Program-made: the position numbers and the translations under genes
Part shown: one piece after another, positions 15,955-22,555 of the stretch
Numbering within the stretch: position 1 is the first letter of the stretch
Layout of the letters: each line of letters starts with the position of its first letter
The notes under the pieces: model-generated
Told to the model about the DNA's origin: nothing
Database searches by the model: none
What the model saw: only the letters and a program-made list of their open reading frames with translations
NCBI RefSeq assembly: GCF_003311645.1
Contig: NZ_QEST01000280.1
Coordinates: 1 to 64,000 of the forward strand
Direction of reading: 5' to 3'
Source of the DNA: Streptomyces sp. PT12
GTDB taxonomy: Bacteria; Actinomycetota; Actinomycetes; Streptomycetales; Streptomycetaceae
DNA length: 64,000 bases

Positions 15955-16095
15955 CGCGCCGCGAACCGTGACAGTGAGAAGCGGATCCGCTGTACGGTCG
16001 AGTAGCCCGACTCGCGGTCCACGCGGGATGCGCAGGGCCGCACACGGTTGCAGGTCAGCGCCGGATTCCCACCGGCTTCCCTGGGCCGTACACGC
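15955..16095 (-). promoter_or_regulatory. Cobalamin (adenosylcobalamin) riboswitch
   Basis: On the minus strand 16083-16044 reads GGGAAGCCGGTGGGAATCC, then GGCGCTGACCTGCAACCGTG, which matches the conserved core of cobalamin riboswitches (GGGAA..GGTG..AATCC..CTG..C.GCAAC.GT). The 3' conserved arm is GAGTCGGGCTACTCG at about 16014-16000. A palindrome AGCGGATCCGCT (15980-15991) follows and could belong to the expression platform. Transcription would run leftward into a gene of which only a signal-peptide-like start remains. The boundaries are approximate. Confidence 0.75.
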
Positions 16096-16124
16096 GAGTG
16101 ACTGCCCGGAGGATAATCGGAGCC

Positions 16125-16499
16125 ATGGCCGAAGACGAGGGCAGTGTGCGGGTGGACAGCTGGGTCTGGTCGGTGCGGCTGGCCAAGACCAGGTCGAGCG
16201 CCGCGGCCGCCTGCCGGGCGGGGCATGTCCGGGTCAACGGGGAGCGGGTCAAGCCCGCGCACGCGGTGCGGGCCGGGGACGAGGTCAGGGTCAGGCAGCC
16301 GGGCTGGGAGCGGGTCGTGGTGGTGAGCCGGGTGATCAGGAAGCGGGTCGGCGCGGCCGTCGCCGTGGAGTGCTATGTCGACAACAGCCCGCCCAGGCCG
16401 CCGCGCGAGCTGCTGCCCGCGCTTCCGCAGCGGGACCGGGGCGCGGGGCGCCCCACCAAGCGGGACCGCCGCGAGATGGACCGGCTGCGCGGCATGTGA
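16125..16499 (+). CDS. S4-domain RNA-binding protein (Hsp15-like)
   Basis: A 124-residue protein; residues about 8-70 are the S4 fold: VRVDSWVWSVRLAKTRSSAA, AACRAGHVRVNGERVKPAHA, VRAGDEVRVRQPG. The basic tail (RPTKRDRREMDRLRGM) is typical of Hsp15, which binds stalled 50S subunits carrying peptidyl-tRNA in Escherichia coli. GGAGG at 16109-16113 is twelve bases ahead of ATG 16125, somewhat far; GGAG at 16119 is too near. It is divergent from the riboswitch and ends before a strong bidirectional terminator. Confidence 0.9.
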   Translation: MAEDEGSVRVDSWVWSVRLAKTRSSAAAACRAGHVRVNGERVKPAHAVRAGDEVRVRQPGWERVVVVSRVIRKRVGAAVAVECYVDNSPPRPPRELLPALPQRDRGAGRPTKRDRREMDRLRGM

Positions 16500-16513
16500 G
16501 CCCGCCGCGAACG

Positions 16514-16552
16514 CCCCCGCCCACCCGGTGGTGGCCACCGGGTGGGCGGGGG
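16514..16552. terminator. 18-bp perfect stem between convergent genes
   Basis: Arms 16514-16531 and 16535-16552 are exact complements around a TGG loop. It separates the S4 gene and the leftward DUF305 gene and can serve both. Confidence 0.85.
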
Positions 16553-16607
16553 AACGAGCCGGGGAAAAGGCCCCCGGGCGGAACGGTCGCGGGCGGAACG
16601 GTCCGGG

Positions 16608-17345
16608 TCAGGCGCCGCGGGCCTCCAGCATGTCGTTCATCAGGTCGATCTCGGACGCCTGGGCCTCCACCATGCCGCTGGCGAGGCGTTCGACCTCCTC
16701 GGTGGACGCCGCGTCCGCCGCGGCGCGGGCCATGTCCACGCCGCCCTGGTGGTGCACGATCATCAGCTGGAGGAAGAGGACCTCGGCCGCGCGCCCCTCG
16801 GCGGCGGTCAGCTCCTCGATCTGCTCGTCGGTCGCCATACCCGGCATCAGGGCGCCGCCGCCCTCCGTGTCTTCCATGCCGTCCATGCCCTCGTGGTCGG
16901 GGCCCTCGTGGTCGGGGCCCTCGTCGTCGGAGCCCTCGTCGTCGGGGCCCTCGTCGTCGGGGCCCTCGTCGTCGGGGCCCTCGTCGTCGGGCGTGGAGTG
17001 GTCCGGCATCCAGTCCATGGGCGTCGACGTGCTCTTGGGCATGTCCCACATCTCCAGCCAGCCCAGCATCATGCCGCGCTGGTTGGCCTGGGTGTTGATG
17101 ATGTCGAACGCCAGCCGCCGCACGTCCTCGTCGTCGGTGTTGTCGCGCACCAGGAACGCCATCTGCACGGCCTGCTGGTGGTGCACGGACATGTCGCGGG
17201 CGAACCCCACGTCCACCGAGTCCCGCTCCGGCGTCGACGACGAAGCGGACGAGCCCTCGGGCGACATCACCACCACGGCGACCAGGAACGCGGCGACCAC
17301 GCCGAGCGCCGCGCTGGCCGACAGCAGCCAGCGCCTCCCGGTCAC
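16608..17345 (-). CDS. DUF305 family membrane-anchored protein with acidic repeat insert
   Basis: A 245-residue protein with an N-terminal membrane anchor (WLLSASAALGVVAAFLVAVV, residues about 5-25) and two DUF305 helices pairs, each with the family's histidine motif: FARDMSVHHQQAVQMAFLV and LQLMIVHHQGGVDMARAAA. These His-rich ferritin-like bundles are exported and in some bacteria bind copper. Between the halves is a run of seven G-P-D-D-E-type units made by a 15-bp DNA repeat (about 16890-16995). GTG 17345 overlaps the DUF3105 stop (GTGA). The DUF305/DUF3105 pairing is usual in actinomycetes. Confidence 0.9.
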   Translation of the reverse strand: MTGRRWLLSASAALGVVAAFLVAVVVMSPEGSSASSSTPERDSVDVGFARDMSVHHQQAVQMAFLVRDNTDDEDVRRLAFDIINTQANQRGMMLGWLEMWDMPKSTSTPMDWMPDHSTPDDEGPDDEGPDDEGPDDEGSDDEGPDHEGPDHEGMDGMEDTEGGGALMPGMATDEQIEELTAAEGRAAEVLFLQLMIVHHQGGVDMARAAADAASTEEVERLASGMVEAQASEIDLMNDMLEARGA

Positions 17346-17995
17346 TCGGAGACCCCGCCGGTGCAGGCGGCACCCGGCTCGGGGGTCTGCTCGCCCTGCA
17401 CGAACGTCTCGAAGAACTCGTCGACCCGCGGGTCGTCCGCGGTGTCGAGCGGCAGCTGGTTGCCCCACGCGGTCAGCACGATCGGGGACTCCTGGTCGGC
17501 CAGCGGGCTCATGAGCGAGTAGGGGGTGCTGGAGACGCGCTCGGTCAGCGCCTCGACATCGGCGTCGGACGCGCTGTCGTTGTAGGTGACCCAGACCGCG
17601 CCGTGTTCCAGCGAGTGGACGGCGTTCTCCTCGGGGACCTCGTCCTCGTAGACGTCGCAGTTGAGCCACGCGGCCGCGTGGTCGCCGCCCGCGGGCGGGG
17701 TCATCGCGTAGTCGATGTCCGTCTCGACGTGGTTCCGGCTCAGGTCCTCCCAGGTGCGGGCGCCCTCGATGGCGCCGGGCTCGCCGGTCGCCGAGACGGT
17801 GCCGCCCTCGCCGTCGCCGTTCTCGGCCTCGGCTATCAGGAAGGCCACGCCGATGACCAGGGCGGCCAGGGCCAGGGCGCTGCCGATGATGATGAACGTG
17901 CGGTTGCGCGCCTGCCGCGCGCGCTCCGCGTTGCGAGCCGCCTCTATCTTGGCGCGACGGCCCGCGGCCGCCTTCTTGGTCTGCTTGTTCGCCAT
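17342..17995 (-). CDS. DUF3105 family membrane-anchored protein
   Basis: A 217-residue protein: lysine/arginine-rich cytoplasmic start (MANKQTKKAAAGRRAKIEAA), one membrane helix (TFIIIGSALALAALVIGVAF, about 33-54), then an outer domain with the DUF3105 blocks YAMTPPAGGDHAAAWLNC, VHSLEHGAVWVTY and LTAWGNQLPLD. The histidines and the cysteine of these blocks are conserved in the family and may bind metal. It is co-transcribed with DUF305 downstream (GTGA overlap). Function unknown. Confidence 0.9.
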   Translation of the reverse strand: MANKQTKKAAAGRRAKIEAARNAERARQARNRTFIIIGSALALAALVIGVAFLIAEAENGDGEGGTVSATGEPGAIEGARTWEDLSRNHVETDIDYAMTPPAGGDHAAAWLNCDVYEDEVPEENAVHSLEHGAVWVTYNDSASDADVEALTERVSSTPYSLMSPLADQESPIVLTAWGNQLPLDTADDPRVDEFFETFVQGEQTPEPGAACTGGVSE

Positions 17996-18065
17996 GGTGG
18001 GGAGTCGTCCTCAGGTCCTCGACGGGTTGGTTTCGGGTGTCGCGGTTGCCGCGGTAGGACTCGCC

Positions 18066-18441
18066 CTAGGTGCGCTGGATCTCGGGACGGTGGAGGTCGA
18101 CGGCCGAGGCGCCGTCGTCGGTGGGGCCGCCGATGGCGAGCGGGCCGCAGGGGCGGAAGGTGGGCGGGCCCGGGTCGGACGCCGGGACGTGGAGCGGCAC
18201 GGGTGTCGGCGAGACGCAGGTGGCCGACGAAGCCATGGCCACCGCGGCAGGCGTCGCCCGGCTCCTTGAGGTCCATCGAGGGTCGCAGCTCGGTGAACGC
18301 CCGCTCCTCGGCGTGATCAACGGAGGCGGCCCCCGGGACCCCCATCCCCACGACACACAGCAGGGCGGTGACGGCAAGCACACAGCTGACCAGGGCGGTT
18401 GCTCTGGGCCCGCCCGACCGGTAGCCGTATGGTCGTATCAT
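18066..18441 (-). pseudogene. Small membrane/secreted protein gene, apparently frameshifted
   Basis: ATG 18441 overlaps the MarR stop (ATGA) and starts MIRPYGYRSGGPRATALVSC then VLAVTALLCVVGMGVPGAAS, a signal peptide or anchor, and continues to SMDLKEPGDA. From about residue 65 this frame turns arginine/proline-rich, while another frame reads SSATCVSPTPVPLHVPASDP, PCGPLAIGGPTDDGASAVDL and ends at TAG 18066 with almost all G/C third positions. A one-base indel between about 18240 and 18275 would join them. If the first frame is real it runs to 17944 and overlaps the DUF3105 start. Family not recognised. Confidence 0.5.
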
Positions 18442-18938
18442 CGTCCGTCATCGTACTCATCCCGTCGCGCTATGGCGTCGGCGATGCGGTCACGGAACGG
18501 ACGCCGTTCGAGCGCGGCCTCGAGCGCGGTGAGCAGCTCGCCGAGCGAATAGGGCAGCTCGGCCTCCAGATCCGCGCGCGCCGACTCCACCACCTCCCAC
18601 TCCCAGGCCAGGACCGGCAGCAACTCCCGTGCGCGTGAGGTCAGATGGACGACGCGCCGCCGCGCGTCCGCGCTGCCCACCTCCAGCGTGACCAGCCCGC
18701 GCGCGCTCATCTGGGCCACGGTCTGGCTGGCCGCCGAGTGCGTCACGCCCATCGCGAGGGCGAGATCCCTGATCGAGCTGGGCCCGCCCGCCACCAGGGC
18801 GCGCACGACCGGCGTGAACCTCGGCCGGTAGTCGTCGAGGCCGAGGGCCGGATAGAGGGAGGCGATGTCCCCCTCGAGCTGGTCGAGCAGGTGGCGCAGA
18901 CGCGTGCCGAGACCGGAAGCCGCAGCTGGGGAAGCCAT
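18438..18938 (-). CDS. MarR-family transcriptional regulator
   Basis: A 166-residue winged-helix protein: PRFTPVVRALVAGGPSSIRD, the HTH DLALAMGVTHSAASQTVAQM and the wing ARGLVTLEVGSADARRRVVH. Its start at 18938 lies six bases after a TATATT -10 box, so the message may be leaderless. The palindrome at 18950-18961 between it and the divergent iminopeptidase gene is a good autoregulatory operator, and the regulator may also control the iminopeptidase. An upstream ATG (18967) adding MQQRCYING exists, but that would put the operator inside the gene. Confidence 0.85.
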   Translation of the reverse strand: MASPAAASGLGTRLRHLLDQLEGDIASLYPALGLDDYRPRFTPVVRALVAGGPSSIRDLALAMGVTHSAASQTVAQMSARGLVTLEVGSADARRRVVHLTSRARELLPVLAWEWEVVESARADLEAELPYSLGELLTALEAALERRPFRDRIADAIARRDEYDDGR

Positions 18939-18944
18939 GCCGTT

Positions 18945-18961
18945 AATATAACAGCGCTGTT
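18945..18961. promoter_or_regulatory. MarR operator and leftward -10 box
   Basis: AACAGCGCTGTT at 18950-18961 is a perfect 12-bp palindrome. TATATT (minus strand, 18950-18945) touches it and ends six bases before the MarR ATG. Position between divergent genes is typical of MarR operators. Confidence 0.55.
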
Positions 18962-19023
18962 GCATTTCCGGGGAACCGGCGCCCCGCGGGGCGCGTGAGA
19001 GACAGGGGAAGGGGAGCGGGACA

Positions 19024-20028
19024 ATGGACGCGCGGTATCCGGCGATCGAGCCGTACGAGCACGGGATGCTCGACGTGGGCGAGGGCCACCACGTGTACTG
19101 GGAGGTCTGCGGGAATCCCGGGGGCAAGCCCGCCCTCGTGGTGCACGGCGGCCCGGGCTCGGGCTGCTCCCCGGGGATGCGCCGGTGGTTCGACCCGGCC
19201 GCGTACCGGATCGTGCTGTTCGACCAGCGCGGCAGCGGGCGCAGCACCCCGCACGCCGCGGATCCCGAGCCGCTGCTCGCCGCCAACACCACCGAGCACC
19301 TGCTCGGCGACATGGAGCGGCTGCGCACCCACCTCGGGATCGAACGGTGGCTGCTGTTCGGCGGATCGTGGGGCGCGGTGCTCGGCCTGTCCTACGCGAT
19401 CCGGCACCCCGAGCGCGTCACCGAGATCGTGCTGTCCGGGCTCGCCACCGGGCGGCGGGCCGAGACCGACCTGCTCACGCGCGGCCTCGGCGCCTACTTC
19501 CCCGAGGCGTGGGCGCGCTTCGCCGGGGGCGTCCCCGAGGGCGAGCGGGACGGCGACCTCGCCGCGGCCTACGCCCGGCTGCTCGCCGACCCCGACCCGG
19601 CCGTGCGGGAGCGGGCCGCGCGCGACTGGTGCGCGTGGGAGGAGGCGATCGATGTCGCGGCGGGCCACTCGGGCTCCCGGTATGCGTCGGCGCGCTTCCG
19701 CCTCGGCTTCACCCGGCTCGTCACGCACTACTGGAGCCATGGCTCGTGGCTGGAGGAGGGCCAGGTGCTGCGGGACGCGGGACGGCTCGCGGGGATCCCC
19801 GGCGTCCTCGTCCAGGGCGCGCTCGATCCGGGGAACCTGGTGGGAACGCCCTGGCTGCTCCACCACGCGTGGCCAGGCAGCGAGTTGACCGTGCTGAACG
19901 ACGCCGGGCACAGCTCGGCGGCCCCCGGCACGGCCGAGGCGCTGGTGGCCGCGACCGACCGATTCGCCGGGTCCGAACCCTCCAGCGGGTCCGAACGTTC
20001 CGCCCCGGCCGCGGAAGGCGCGGGGTAA
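19024..20028 (+). CDS. pip: Proline iminopeptidase (alpha/beta hydrolase, peptidase S33)
   Basis: A 334-residue protein with the prolyl aminopeptidase hallmarks: PALVVHGGPGSGCSPGMRRW (oxyanion HGGPG), RIVLFDQRGSGRSTPH, nucleophile serine in LLFGGSWGAVLGLSYAIRHP, an acid in VQGALDPGN and the histidine in LNDAGHSS. It removes N-terminal proline from peptides in the cytosol. GGGGAG lies ahead of ATG 19024. It is divergent from the MarR gene and probably shares its operator. The C-terminus has an extra Ser/Glu-rich tail of about 25 residues beyond the usual 310. Confidence 0.9.
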   Translation: MDARYPAIEPYEHGMLDVGEGHHVYWEVCGNPGGKPALVVHGGPGSGCSPGMRRWFDPAAYRIVLFDQRGSGRSTPHAADPEPLLAANTTEHLLGDMERLRTHLGIERWLLFGGSWGAVLGLSYAIRHPERVTEIVLSGLATGRRAETDLLTRGLGAYFPEAWARFAGGVPEGERDGDLAAAYARLLADPDPAVRERAARDWCAWEEAIDVAAGHSGSRYASARFRLGFTRLVTHYWSHGSWLEEGQVLRDAGRLAGIPGVLVQGALDPGNLVGTPWLLHHAWPGSELTVLNDAGHSSAAPGTAEALVAATDRFAGSEPSSGSERSAPAAEGAG

Positions 20029-20126
20029 CGTGAGCAACGGCCGTGACCAGGCCGGTCGTTCGGCCACGGCGGCGGTTTCCACAAAGACGAAGACTTGTCG
20101 ACACAGCAGAAAAGGAGAGCACCGCG

Positions 20127-20906
20127 ATGGTGTTCAAACGGTTGCTCAACTCACTCGGGGTAGGCGGCCCCTCGGTGGACACGGTGCTCGGCGGGGGCGC
20201 CGTCACCCCGGGGATGCCGCTGACCGGCCAGGTCCATGTGCGGGGCGGCTCGATGGACGCGGAGATCACGCATCTCACGCTGCACTTCGTGGCGCGCGTC
20301 GAGGCCGAGCACGAGGAGGGGGAGAGCCAGGGGCAGGTCGTCTTCCACCGCGAGACGATAGGCGGCGGCTTCCGCCTCCAGGAGGGGCAGCAGTTCAGCG
20401 TGCCGTTCTCCGTGGGGGTGCCTTGGGAGACGCCGATCACCGAGCTGTACGGGCAGCCGCTCGGCATCGTGCTCGGGGTCAAGACCGAGCTGGCCGTCGC
20501 GGGCGCGGTGGACACCGGCGACCTCGACCCGCTGCTGGTGCGGCCGATGCCCGTGCAGGAGGCGGTGCTCGAGGCGTTCGGGCAGCTGGGCTTCGGCTTT
20601 AAGTCGGCCGACCTCGAACTGGGCCGCATCGGGGGCACAGGGCAGCAGCTGCCGTTCTACCAGGAGATCGAGCTGATCCCCTCGGCGCAGTGGTCCCCTG
20701 TGATGCGCGAGGTGGAGCTGACGTTCCTCGCCTCGCCCGCGGGCGTCGAGGTGGTGCTCGAGGCCGACAAGCGCGGCGGGTTCTTCACCGGGGGCGGCGA
20801 CGCGCTGCTGCGCTTCACCGTCAGCCACAACCAGGTCCCCGGCTACAACTGGACCGCCGAGGTCGAGTCCTGGATCGGCCAGCTCGCCGCCCGCCGCGGG
20901 CACTGA
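20127..20906 (+). CDS. spo0M: Sporulation-control protein Spo0M family
   Basis: A 259-residue arrestin-fold protein: MVFKRLLNSLGVGGPSVDTV, PGMPLTGQVHVRGGSMDAEI, HLTLHFVARVE and FRLQEGQQFSVPFSVGVPWE match Spo0M. In Bacillus subtilis Spo0M modulates sporulation and cell division; Streptomyces carry several copies with unproven roles. AAGGAG at 20112-20117 supports ATG 20127. The gene stands alone and its stop codon lies in a 15-bp tandem repeat. Confidence 0.9.
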   Translation: MVFKRLLNSLGVGGPSVDTVLGGGAVTPGMPLTGQVHVRGGSMDAEITHLTLHFVARVEAEHEEGESQGQVVFHRETIGGGFRLQEGQQFSVPFSVGVPWETPITELYGQPLGIVLGVKTELAVAGAVDTGDLDPLLVRPMPVQEAVLEAFGQLGFGFKSADLELGRIGGTGQQLPFYQEIELIPSAQWSPVMREVELTFLASPAGVEVVLEADKRGGFFTGGGDALLRFTVSHNQVPGYNWTAEVESWIGQLAARRGH

Positions 20907-20941
20907 GGGACCGGGTACTGAGGGACCGGGTACTGAGGGAC
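20902..20941. repeat. 15-bp tandem repeat over the Spo0M stop codon
   Basis: ACTGAGGGACCGGGT occurs at 20902-20916 and 20917-20931, with ten more bases of a third copy. The first unit contains the TGA stop. Confidence 0.85.
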
Positions 20942-20957
20942 GCGGCCCTGACCGGCC

Positions 20958-20994
20958 GACCGCCCGCGGCCGTTCCCGACCGCCGCGGGCGGTC
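20958..20994. terminator. 12-bp stem after Spo0M
   Basis: GACCGCCCGCGG (20958-20969) and 20983-20994 pair perfectly with a 13-base loop. Likely terminator for Spo0M. Confidence 0.65.
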
Positions 20995-21039
20995 CCGTCA
21001 GCGGGGAAGAGGAAAGGCGTTCACCCCTCCGTGTGACAC

Positions 21040-21066
21040 GCGGTATTCCATGAACGTGGAATACCG
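21040..21066. promoter_or_regulatory. Long perfect inverted repeat upstream of the sulfotransferase operon
   Basis: GCGGTATTCCA (21040-21050), six bases, then TGGAATACCGC (21056-21066 region). The 11-bp arms and short centre suggest an operator for a dimeric repressor or activator rather than a terminator. It lies about 120 bases before the operon's first gene. Confidence 0.5.
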
Positions 21067-21185
21067 CTGGCCGATCAACCCGCATGGCGGGCACGGCATT
21101 TCCGGCCGTTGTCTTGCTGGTGTATGAACGACCGTGAATCGACATCCTCTCTTCCCTTCCCGGTTGGTCTCCACCCCTCAACGCC

Positions 21186-22118
21186 ATGACTCTCCTTCGG
21201 AAAATCAATGCCGCGCTCGGCTCAGCGACCGGGTTCCAGGTCCGCAGGGCCCACCCCGTCCCCACCGCGCGCTCGGCCGCGCGCCCGCCCGTGGCCACCC
21301 CGCCGCCGCACGCTACGCCCCCGCGCACGCCGGGAGAGTGGGGCCCGCCCGCCGACCCGGGGCTCGACCGGCTGCTGAAGCGGCCGGTGTTCGTCATCGC
21401 GCCGGTCCGCTCCGGATCGACCCTGCTGCGGCTCATGCTCGGCGGCCACAGCCGCCTGCACGCGCCGCACGAGGTGCACTTCAGGCGCCTTGAGGTCCGC
21501 TTCTCCACCGGCCTCGCCCGGATGTCCCTCGGGGCGCTCGGGCTCGACCGCGCCGACGCCGAGCACCTGCTCTGGGACCGGCTGCTCCACCGCGAACTGG
21601 CCCGCTCCGGCAAGGAGTTCCTGGTGGAGAAGACCCCGGGCAACGCGTTCTCCTTCCGCCGCATCGCCGCCTGCTGGCCCGACGCCCGCTTTGTCTTCCT
21701 GCTGCGCCACCCCGGGTCGATCGCCAGGTCGTGGCACGAGGCCGACCCGCTCAAGCGGAACCCCGACCAGGCCGCCACCGACGCCCTGCGCTACATGAAC
21801 GCCGTCGAACGCGCCCGCGCCGCCCTGCCGGGCCACACCGTGCGCTACGAGGAGCTGACCGAGGACCCGGCGACCGCGCTCAAGGGCGTGTGCGCGTTCC
21901 TCGACGTGGACTTCGAGCCCGGCATGACCGACTACGGCCCCCGCCCCGAGGGCGAGCTGACCAAAGGGCTGGGCGACTGGCGGGACAAGATCCGCTCCGG
22001 CACCGTGCTCCCTGGCCGCGAGCCGCCGCACCCGGCCGATGTCCACCCCGCGCTGCACCGCGTCTGCGCCGCCTGGGGCTATCCCGCGGGCGGGCCCGCG
22101 AAGCGGCGGGCGTCATGA
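21186..22118 (+). CDS. Sulfotransferase (PAPS-dependent)
   Basis: A 310-residue protein. The 5'-phosphosulfate loop is IAPVRSGSTLLRLMLGGHS near residues 71-89 and the 3'-phosphate site RFVFLLRHPGSIARSW; the conserved catalytic-base region EVHFRRLE follows the first. FLVEKTPGNAFSF is also typical. These enzymes move sulfate from PAPS to hydroxyls or amines of sugars or small molecules. The first 60 residues are proline/alanine-rich and probably unfolded. ATG 21186 has no strong ribosome site. The stop overlaps the next gene (ATGA), so it heads a three-gene operon with a glycosyltransferase, suggesting a sulfated glycan or glycolipid. Confidence 0.85.
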   Translation: MTLLRKINAALGSATGFQVRRAHPVPTARSAARPPVATPPPHATPPRTPGEWGPPADPGLDRLLKRPVFVIAPVRSGSTLLRLMLGGHSRLHAPHEVHFRRLEVRFSTGLARMSLGALGLDRADAEHLLWDRLLHRELARSGKEFLVEKTPGNAFSFRRIAACWPDARFVFLLRHPGSIARSWHEADPLKRNPDQAATDALRYMNAVERARAALPGHTVRYEELTEDPATALKGVCAFLDVDFEPGMTDYGPRPEGELTKGLGDWRDKIRSGTVLPGREPPHPADVHPALHRVCAAWGYPAGGPAKRRAS

Positions 22119-22555
22119 GGGGCCACGCCGAGCTGTCGCGGGTGTGGCCGCGCGACAGGCGGCTCCGCCTGGTCGGCGCGCTCCACGACCACGACCCGGG
22201 CCGGAACGCCCGCGCCTATGGCCTCCTGCTGGTGCACCGGGAGGCGCCCGAGCGGCGGCTGCACTACCCCGGTGGGCTCAAGGGCACGGCGTTCGACGTC
22301 TCCTGCCCCGTGGCCGACCTCGCCCCCGACGACCTGCCCCTGCCCGCCGTGTGGGACCTCTACCTCGCCCCCGACCCGGCCGCTGACCCGGCCGACGCGC
22401 TGCGCGTCGGCAAGGTGCTCGACGACATCAGCGGCAAGAAGAAGATCATGGTCTACCCCGCGCAGCCCCTCACCAGGCCGGGCGGAACGGCCAGGGTGCG
22501 GCCCTATTTCACGATCAAGGACAACCTCTCGGTTGGGGTGACCGCGACCCCATGA
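22115..22555 (+). CDS. Unrecognised beta-rich protein between sulfotransferase and glycosyltransferase
   Basis: A 146-residue cytosolic-looking protein, alternating short hydrophobic strands (RLRLVGALHDHD, AYGLLLVHREAPERRLHYPG, GTAFDVSCPVADL, VWDLYLAPDPA) and ending RVRPYFTIKDNLSVGVTATP. The end resembles the non-catalytic beta domains attached to some teichoic-acid-type glycosyl or glycerophosphate transferases, but this is weak. Start and stop overlap both neighbours by 4 bases, so it is probably a subunit or accessory of the same pathway. Confidence 0.7.
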   Translation: MRGHAELSRVWPRDRRLRLVGALHDHDPGRNARAYGLLLVHREAPERRLHYPGGLKGTAFDVSCPVADLAPDDLPLPAVWDLYLAPDPAADPADALRVGKVLDDISGKKKIMVYPAQPLTRPGGTARVRPYFTIKDNLSVGVTATP

